64,000 bases of DNA from Pseudobdellovibrio sp031428275 (GTDB lineage Bacteria > Bdellovibrionota > Bdellovibrionia > Bdellovibrionales > Bdellovibrionaceae): NCBI GenBank assembly GCA_031428275.1, contig JANPPC010000041.1, forward strand, positions 1 to 64,000, in the 5' to 3' direction. The notes under the pieces are model-generated. The model did not search any database. It saw nothing but the letters and a program-made list of their open reading frames with translations, and had not been told where the DNA came from. A program made the translations under genes and the position numbers. Below are positions 58,706 through 64,000 of this stretch, piece after piece. Numbering within the stretch: the first letter of the stretch is position 1; each line of letters begins with the position of its first letter.

Positions 58706-60187
58706 ATGACTAAAAAGTTATTATTTATGTTGGCTACTGCTGGGCTTATATTAAATGTCGGTGGTTGTACGTCGAAAACATCGCAAGATGACAATCAAGT
58801 TATTGAAAACGCTGACGTAGATAAAATCGAAGCCGAAGAGCTTTCAAGCCCGCCTGCTGATTCAAGTGCACCTGAAGATCCGTCGCTACAGGCCGCCTTG
58901 GGAGAATCGAGTCTTAATACCGCAGATGGGTTAGACTTGGATCAAACTTTAGATTCAACAACTGAAACAGTCACCACGACAACTGAAACAGATATCGCGG
59001 CAGCGCCTAGCTTAGATGAAAATGCATTAACTGATATTCCTCAGCCATCAATTGCTGATGCAACTACAACGACAAGTGATAGTTCATCTTTATCATTGAA
59101 TGAAGAGCCCACTCCAAGCATCGATGTTTCTTCTTCGACGACGGAAACAACTGTTTCTGAAACCTCATCATCAGTGCAGGCAAGCGCGCAAGATACTGCA
59201 GCAGTAACTTCAACGGCAAAATCTTCTGGGTCAAACGAGTTAAAGAAGATTGCACTAACAGCACCGTATCAAGGCGCTGGAGGTTGGGTTAATACCGTTT
59301 ACGTGGCTCGCCCGGGTGAAAAATTAAAAGACATTAGCCAAACGATCTACGGTTCTGATAAATCAAAAGAGCTTAAAAAAATATCTGAGAATAGTTTCTT
59401 AAAATACCGCGGTCCAAAGGCGGGCGAAAAAATTTATTACGTTTCACCGAATCGCCCGGATGATTCAGCGAAAACATTATTTTATTACGAAGACATGGGA
59501 ATGGTTCCAGAGACTTACGTAGCGAAAAATGGCGATAACCTAAAAAAAGTTTCTAAGGAAATATTGGGCTACGATAAAGCATGGGTAGAAATGTGGACAT
59601 CAAACCCAGTTGAATCAAAAGGAAAGTTAAGCGAAGGCGACACTTTACGATACTGGAAATCAGCGTCTAGCATTAATACGGGTTCAGTCGCTCAGGCTGC
59701 TCCGAATAACTCTGCAAATTTAATTGATCCAGCGCAAGCACCAGCCGGTGGAATTGCCGATTCAAATATGCAACCACAAATGAACGACATGAATACATTG
59801 CCACCACCTCCATCAGATGCGCAGTTAGCAGCAAATATGCCGCCTCCGGAAGACATGAACTCTTTTCCGCCGCCACCATCGGGCTCTGAGCTTCCGCCGC
59901 CTCCAGGTAGCGACATGAATACGGCTTCACTACCACCGCCACCTCCGCCAGAAGATCTAGCTCCGCCACCGCCACCTCCGCCAATGGAAGCTGAGCAACC
60001 GGTTGCTAGAAAACTACCGAATCAAGCTGAAGAAGAAGTTGCATCTGGCGGTTTAGATAACGATACGATGATGTCGTTGGGCGCAGTGGGTGTATTGACC
60101 GCTGCTTTAGCATTTATTTTAATTCGCCGTAAAAAGAAAAAAGCCGCAGATCAAGCGGCTATGTCGGAAACGAACGTTGGTACTTAA
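58706..60187 (+). CDS. LysM-domain lipoprotein with Pro-rich tail and C-terminal TM
   Basis: Signal MTKKLLFMLATAGLILNVGG then Cys: lipobox VGGC, so probably lipid-modified. A 150-residue Ser/Thr/Asp-rich low-complexity linker follows, then two LysM-like modules (about 210-260: TVYVARPGEKLKDISQTIYG; about 280-315: TYVAKNGDNLKKVSKEILGY), a Pro-rich stretch with runs of four to seven Pro, and a final transmembrane helix MMSLGAVGVLTAALAFILI with RRKKKK. A lipid anchor at one end and a membrane helix at the other is unusual. ATG 58706 is chosen because GAGGG is close upstream and gives a proper signal. LysM binds peptidoglycan glycans. Confidence 0.78.
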   Translation: MTKKLLFMLATAGLILNVGGCTSKTSQDDNQVIENADVDKIEAEELSSPPADSSAPEDPSLQAALGESSLNTADGLDLDQTLDSTTETVTTTTETDIAAAPSLDENALTDIPQPSIADATTTTSDSSSLSLNEEPTPSIDVSSSTTETTVSETSSSVQASAQDTAAVTSTAKSSGSNELKKIALTAPYQGAGGWVNTVYVARPGEKLKDISQTIYGSDKSKELKKISENSFLKYRGPKAGEKIYYVSPNRPDDSAKTLFYYEDMGMVPETYVAKNGDNLKKVSKEILGYDKAWVEMWTSNPVESKGKLSEGDTLRYWKSASSINTGSVAQAAPNNSANLIDPAQAPAGGIADSNMQPQMNDMNTLPPPPSDAQLAANMPPPEDMNSFPPPPSGSELPPPPGSDMNTASLPPPPPPEDLAPPPPPPPMEAEQPVARKLPNQAEEEVASGGLDNDTMMSLGAVGVLTAALAFILIRRKKKKAADQAAMSETNVGT

Positions 60188-60200
60188 TAGGCCCCAAAAT

Positions 60201-60228
60201 GAAAAGGGTTTCTTACGAAACCTTTTTC
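60201..60228. terminator. Bidirectional terminator between LysM lipoprotein and PilZ genes
   Basis: AAAAGGGTTTC/GAAACCTTTTT forms an 11-bp stem (one G-T) around TTAC. The PilZ stop codon (minus strand) lies in the loop, so the hairpin overlaps the end of that gene. T-runs are present on both strands. Confidence 0.72.
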
Positions 60229-60578
60229 AGAATGCCATCAAGAATTCCCCGGTGGCCCATTCTTTTAGATTCTACATAATAAATAAGATCATCGACAATT
60301 TGAACGTCGCGGTTATTCAAGGGTAAAAATTTGATTCCGGCACCCAGTGAGTTTTTCCAGACGATTTGTGCGGCAATTTTACGTTCGCGAGAACCTACGA
60401 TGAACGTTAAATTAACCTTTTCATCTAAGTGCAAATCATGGTTCGATATTTCTAGAAATGCCCCAGATAAGCTGATGTTCTTCAAAGTCCCGGCGGTATC
60501 TTGGCGCGCGTAATTTCTACGAAATTGCACCTCTAGGTAAAGCGGCGTGCGCGGTGCTGGTGAATTTGTCGTTTCCAT
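60213..60578 (-). CDS. PilZ-domain protein
   Basis: Stand-alone cyclic-di-GMP receptor domain of 121 aa. The two signature elements are present: R-N-Y-A-R in VQFRRNYARQD (RxxxR) and N-I-S-L-S-G in LKNISLSGAFLEI (D/NxSxxG), so ligand binding is likely. The rest (VNLTFIVGSRERKIAAQIVW, GAGIKFLPLNNRDVQIVDDL) is the usual barrel and helix. Cyclic-di-GMP is known to switch lifestyle in Bdellovibrio; the target of this receptor is unknown. Confidence 0.88.
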   Translation of the reverse strand: METTNSPAPRTPLYLEVQFRRNYARQDTAGTLKNISLSGAFLEISNHDLHLDEKVNLTFIVGSRERKIAAQIVWKNSLGAGIKFLPLNNRDVQIVDDLIYYVESKRMGHRGILDGILKKVS

Positions 60579-60906
60579 TTAAAAGCCTCCATTAACGTTA
60601 TCGGTGGGATTTGATAACCTATCGGCTAAACTACTGAAAAAGTTGAAGATTTATCAATATGAGACGTTAAAACAGAAGGGCTAACGAATAATTTGACTTT
60701 AATAAGGACGAAAGTCATATTGGATTCAATCCGTAATTAGTTTTTTAAAAGATTACCTCCCTGTAAACAAAGCTAGCATCTACAAAACTAAAATAATAAT
60801 AAGAAGCCCTAATAAAATTTAAGTTAATAAGGATTCACCCCAAATTTTACCCACACTTTTAATATAAAATTTAAAATGAAAATCGCACCACTTAAAGGAG
60901 CCTACC
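60579..60906 (+). promoter_or_regulatory. Long leader/promoter region of rho
   Basis: 328 bp without a gene between divergent PilZ and rho. A candidate promoter is TTGACT (60693-60698), 17 bp, CATATT (60716-60721), reading toward rho, which leaves about 185 bp of untranslated leader. An inverted repeat GTTATC ... GATAAC (60597-60618) stands near the PilZ start. The last 120 bp are very A/T-rich and end in AAAGGAG, the rho ribosome site. Long leaders fit the known Rho autoregulation, but no specific element was identified. Confidence 0.4.
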
Positions 60907-62727
60907 TTGGCTAAAAAAGAAGTTACCGTTGAGCCAGCTAAAAAACGCACTCGTAGAATTACCAGCGACGAATCGGCAGAACAAACACCCGAAGCGACCG
61001 TAGAAAAAAAAGCAGCCCCTAGGGCTCCAGAGCCCGTGTCAGCGCCGGCGGCTACTAAAGAAAATCCGCCACCGCCCGCGCAAGTTCAAAAACCAGACGC
61101 CCCTTCTGCAAATGTAGTACAGGCGGCTCCTGCGCCAATGGCCCCACCGAACGTAGCAACTCCGAATCCGGTTCCGCACAATCCTTCGCAACATAATGAT
61201 CAAGCTCCGCGTAGAGAATTTCGCAAATTTAATAACGGAGGCCAAAGCAACAATGCTGGTGGCGGCGGCGGACATCAAAATAATAACTACAGAAACAACA
61301 ACAATAATCAGAATCGCAATAACAATAATAATCAAAGACGCGATAACTTTCCTCGCGAAAGATTTGACCGCAACAACCGCGATGAACATGATCAGCAACC
61401 ACAAATTCAGCAGCATTCGGCGCAAAACGATCACGATATCGATTTAGCTGATATCAACTTAAACGAAGAAGAAAAAAGCTGGCTAAATTCTAAAGATTTA
61501 AAATCTAAAAACATTCAAGTATTAACTGATTTAGCAACAAAGCTAAAAATTGAAAATGCAGCCGGCATGCGCCGTCAAGACATGGTTTTTGAAATTTTAA
61601 AACGCGCAGCTAAGCTAGGCGATATATACGGCTCGGGCGTACTTGAAATTTTACCAGACGGCTATGGTTTCTTGCGTTCACCAGATTACAATTATCTACC
61701 GGGACCAGATGATATTTATGTTTCTCCGTCACAGATGCGTAAGTTCGGCTTGCGTACAGGTGACTTGGTAACAGGTACGGTTCGCCCACCAAAAGAGGGC
61801 GAGCGTTACTTTGCGTTGATCAAAGTTGATTCATTAAATTATGAATCACCTGAAGGCAGTAAAGATAAAATCTTATTTGATAACTTAACACCGCTTTACC
61901 CGCAAAAGATGCTACGCCTTGAACATCTTCAAACAGAAATGACGACGCGAATTGTTGATTTAATGTCGCCACTAGGTAAAGGCCAGCGCGCATTAATCGT
62001 AGCACCTCCGCGTACGGGCAAAACCGTGCTTATGCAAAACATCGCGAATGCAATTACTGCTAATCACCCAGAAGTAAAATTAATCGTTTTATTAATCGAT
62101 GAGCGTCCTGAAGAAGTAACTGATATGCAGCGTACGGTTAAGGGCGAAGTTGTTAGTTCGACGTTCGACGAACCACCAACTCGTCACGTTCAGGTTGCCG
62201 AAATGGTTCTAGAAAAAGCCAAGCGTTTAGTTGAGCATAAGCATGACGTAGTTATCTTACTTGATTCGATTACTCGTTTAGCCCGCGCCTACAATACGGT
62301 TGTGCCGCCTTCAGGAAAAATCTTATCGGGTGGTGTGGATTCAAATGCGTTGCACAAGCCAAAACGTTTCTTCGGAGCAGCCCGCAATATCGAAGAGGGT
62401 GGATCATTAACAATTATAGCAACAGCGTTGATTGACACGGGTTCAAGAATGGATGAAGTCATTTTCGAAGAGTTCAAAGGAACGGGAAATGCCGAAATTC
62501 ACTTAGATCGTAAATTAATGGAAAAGCGTATCTTCCCGTGTCTTGATATTAACAAATCAGGAACACGAAAAGAAGATTTGCTAATCGATAAAACAGATTT
62601 AAATCGGCTATGGATTCTTCGCAAAGTTTTAGCCCCAATGAATGTGGTTGATGCAATGGAATTCTTAATGGATAAAATCGAGCGTTCGAAGACGAACGCA
62701 GATTTCTTGAAGGGTATGAACGGTTAA
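60907..62727 (+). CDS. rho: Transcription termination factor Rho with long disordered N-terminus
   Basis: Hexameric RNA helicase for factor-dependent termination. Residues 1-180 are low-complexity: Lys/Ala/Pro-rich at first, then Asn/Gly/Arg-rich (about 115-150, many NNN runs). From about 183 the standard protein begins: Rho N-terminal SAP-like helix, cold-shock RNA-binding domain (YGSGVLEILPDGYGFLRSPD), Walker A APPRTGKTVLMQNIA, VVILLDSITRLARAYN, RFFGAARNIEEGGSLTIIAT, and IFEEFKGTGNAEI near the bicyclomycin site. TTG start with GGAG 8 bp upstream. The total of 606 aa exceeds E. coli Rho (419) because of the N-terminal extension. Confidence 0.96.
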   Translation: MAKKEVTVEPAKKRTRRITSDESAEQTPEATVEKKAAPRAPEPVSAPAATKENPPPPAQVQKPDAPSANVVQAAPAPMAPPNVATPNPVPHNPSQHNDQAPRREFRKFNNGGQSNNAGGGGGHQNNNYRNNNNNQNRNNNNNQRRDNFPRERFDRNNRDEHDQQPQIQQHSAQNDHDIDLADINLNEEEKSWLNSKDLKSKNIQVLTDLATKLKIENAAGMRRQDMVFEILKRAAKLGDIYGSGVLEILPDGYGFLRSPDYNYLPGPDDIYVSPSQMRKFGLRTGDLVTGTVRPPKEGERYFALIKVDSLNYESPEGSKDKILFDNLTPLYPQKMLRLEHLQTEMTTRIVDLMSPLGKGQRALIVAPPRTGKTVLMQNIANAITANHPEVKLIVLLIDERPEEVTDMQRTVKGEVVSSTFDEPPTRHVQVAEMVLEKAKRLVEHKHDVVILLDSITRLARAYNTVVPPSGKILSGGVDSNALHKPKRFFGAARNIEEGGSLTIIATALIDTGSRMDEVIFEEFKGTGNAEIHLDRKLMEKRIFPCLDINKSGTRKEDLLIDKTDLNRLWILRKVLAPMNVVDAMEFLMDKIERSKTNADFLKGMNG

Positions 62728-62730
62728 GTC

Positions 62731-63603
62731 TTGCAACCAAATCAAGATAACAAACCTAAAAATAAAAAACGCCAAATTTTTTTCGCGACGGCTTCGATTT
62801 TTGCGATCGTTGCCGTTCTAACAATTGGTTATTTTGCGCTTTCAAAAATAAAAGCAACTGAAACCGTTGAAGCCATGTCGCAAGAACAATTTGAAGGTGC
62901 GCCGACCATCTCGTCGCAACTTCAAAGCGATTGCCAACAATCGGCAGTTAAAATCAACGAGATTACGAACCCAGACAAGATGGAAGCAGAATTTCGTGCG
63001 AACGTTGAAAACTGTAAAGATGTTTACTTCTTGATTGATCACGAGGTGCAGTTTCGCCGCGAAGGTATGTATCCGGATCTTTCGGTTGATATCGCGTACT
63101 TTATCGCAAAGACCGATAAAAACCGCGCTTTAGATCTTTTGAAATTTGCGCAACAAATGAAGGCTTGGGAATTTTATTTAGGTCCTGTAACTTGTGATTC
63201 ACAGCATGTGCTTGACGCTTACATTGAATCTTTTACTTTACCGACAGAAAAAGTTTGTTTTAAATCTGCTGATTATAAAAATACTTTATTAAAAGAACTT
63301 CAAAATAAAAACTTCGATATTTTTTCTAAGATGTTAGCAAACGATCAGGTCGTATGGATGGGGCAACCCGATTCAGATGTTGGCTGCCCAGAAAAAATTT
63401 CTGCGATTATTCAGACCATAAAAAAATTAACTCAAGGCGCAGTAACGTTCGAAGAAGCCGCTAGTGGCGAAGGTGATTCAAATCGTTTAAACGTAGTGGT
63501 TAAAGCGGCTGGCTTAGACAAAGTTACTTTAATGTTTGTTCCGCAAAAAGAGTGTTTGCAGCTAAATTCTATTTTAGTTCCAGATCTTGAAGTAACTGAA
63601 TAG
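62731..63603 (+). CDS. Anchored protein of unknown function (290 aa)
   Basis: TTG start 4 bp after the rho stop. A basic N-terminus then one transmembrane helix (FFATASIFAIVAVLTIGYFA) precedes an exported domain of alternating helix and strand with six Cys: DCQQSAVK, ENCKDVYFL, VTCDSQHV, KVCFKSADY, VGCPEKISA and KECLQLNS. The even number suggests disulfides. No family was recognised. It is probably read through from rho; its stop directly abuts the convergent last gene with no spacer. Confidence 0.75.
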   Translation: MQPNQDNKPKNKKRQIFFATASIFAIVAVLTIGYFALSKIKATETVEAMSQEQFEGAPTISSQLQSDCQQSAVKINEITNPDKMEAEFRANVENCKDVYFLIDHEVQFRREGMYPDLSVDIAYFIAKTDKNRALDLLKFAQQMKAWEFYLGPVTCDSQHVLDAYIESFTLPTEKVCFKSADYKNTLLKELQNKNFDIFSKMLANDQVVWMGQPDSDVGCPEKISAIIQTIKKLTQGAVTFEEAASGEGDSNRLNVVVKAAGLDKVTLMFVPQKECLQLNSILVPDLEVTE

Positions 63604-64000
63604 TTACTTTTGACAGATCTGATGAATTTCAGCGTTATCAATCAATAGGCCGCCTGAAGCTTTTTTCGAAGCTAAAGCCACCATAACTTTCGCCACACAA
63701 GATGCCGTAATCGGTTTATATTTTAGTGGCAATAGTGCTGCAAATGCCGGGGTTAGCAGAATTGCAATACGTTCTGCAAGACGAAAATCTTTACGATCTC
63801 CTAATAATAAAGTTGGTTGCAAAAAATGAAGTCGCCCCGAAAAATGCTTCGGTACATCGGCTTGCATTTGGCCCTTCACGCGGTTGTAAAACGATTTAGA
63901 AGTTAGGCTAGCACCCATAGAAGAAACGATCAGCAGCTGTTCGGCTCGGCAGCGGGCTGCTAATTTAGCAAATTGCACGACAGCCTCGTAATCAATTTTC
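63604..64000 (-). CDS. NAD(P)-binding oxidoreductase, HTATIP2-like, C-terminal part (cut by window edge)
   Basis: The frame is open through the right edge (upstream codons read K-I-D-Y-E-A-V before VQFAKLA), so the start lies outside. The visible 132 codons match the end of atypical short-chain/semialdehyde-type reductases of the HTATIP2/YwnB kind: LLIVSSMGASLTSKSFYNRV with KGQMQADV (Tyr-x-x-x-Lys form), LHFLQPTLLLGDRKDFRLAE and YKPITASCVAKVMVAL. Such proteins bind NAD(P)H; their substrates are mostly unknown. Confidence 0.75.
   Translation of the reverse strand, partial: KIDYEAVVQFAKLAARCRAEQLLIVSSMGASLTSKSFYNRVKGQMQADVPKHFSGRLHFLQPTLLLGDRKDFRLAERIAILLTPAFAALLPLKYKPITASCVAKVMVALASKKASGGLLIDNAEIHQICQK

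Noticed and set aside
61240..61360. Possible tandem repeat or microsatellite of AAC/AAT triplets
   Set aside because: It is the coding sequence of an Asn-rich disordered segment in Rho and keeps frame; not a separate repeat element.
61039..61434. Antisense frame in the rho low-complexity region
   Set aside because: Val/Ile/Arg-rich product arises only from the complement of the Asn-run codons.
1..64000. CRISPR arrays, tRNA or rRNA genes, IS elements, prophage, toxin-antitoxin pairs
   Set aside because: Read through for regularly spaced repeats, cloverleaf T-loops, transposases or integrases and found none that could be supported.

Overview
The window reads as a gene-dense stretch of the main chromosome of an A+T-rich member of the Bdellovibrionota (Bdellovibrio/Pseudobdellovibrio relatives). 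The strongest pointer is a 64-residue single-domain bacterial histone (51573-51767) that closely resembles the B. bacteriovorus histone. The assignment is also consistent with a Gram-negative envelope gene set (SurA-type chaperones, LptM, lipoproteins), complete lysine/mDAP and GatCAB genes, and many secreted proteins of unknown function. No rRNA, tRNA, CRISPR array, insertion sequence or prophage was recognised.

Layout. 1-0.6 kb: end of the ATP synthase F0 genes (atpB, atpE). 0.7-8.5 kb: a long minus-strand run that reads etfB-etfA, a DUF374 acyltransferase, three tandem parvulin chaperones, pdxA and a phosphohexomutase. 8.7-12.1 kb: sdhCAB. 12.2-15 kb: a secreted HNH nuclease, two anchored or secreted proteins of unknown function and a cupin. 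15-26 kb: an accessory region. Its left block is a Dlt-like operon (adenylating ligase, carrier protein, MBOAT acyltransferase, anchored protein) divergent from a large membrane phosphotransferase of the alkaline phosphatase superfamily. Its right block holds a Gly/Asp-rich small peptide ending in Cys-Cys, a PP-loop ATPase, a Tat-exported TRAP-type binding protein and a phosphoribosyltransferase fused to a PQQ-type propeller. 26-30 kb: a subtilase, an alpha/beta hydrolase and an FHA protein. 30-41.5 kb: rpsF-DUF2232-rplI (no rpsR), secreted proteins, dnaB, a Fis-type regulator, queE and ftsK. 41.7-48.7 kb: secreted proteins, lptM-dapF-dapA-dapB-tal and two envelope proteins. 48.7-64 kb: murD, a metallophosphoesterase, the histone, ligA, gatCAB, Ppx/GppA, DUF192, a LysM lipoprotein, PilZ, rho and the edge of an NAD(P)-binding protein.

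How the parts work together. Housekeeping genes cover respiration and energy (ETF, SDH, ATP synthase), envelope biogenesis (parvulins, MurD, DAP pathway, LptM), replication and segregation (DnaB, LigA, FtsK) and termination (Rho). The best candidates for undescribed biology are the 21.9-25.9 kb peptide/PP-loop/PRTase-propeller cluster and the neighbouring Dlt-like operon. Also notable are two textbook intrinsic terminators embedded in the signal-peptide codons of the next gene (5131-5160 and 42298-42330).

Many start codons are GTG or TTG, and genes overlap or abut often. Starts were chosen from Shine-Dalgarno spacing and family alignment where these differ from the longest frame. All family calls come from reading motifs by eye; no database search was run.
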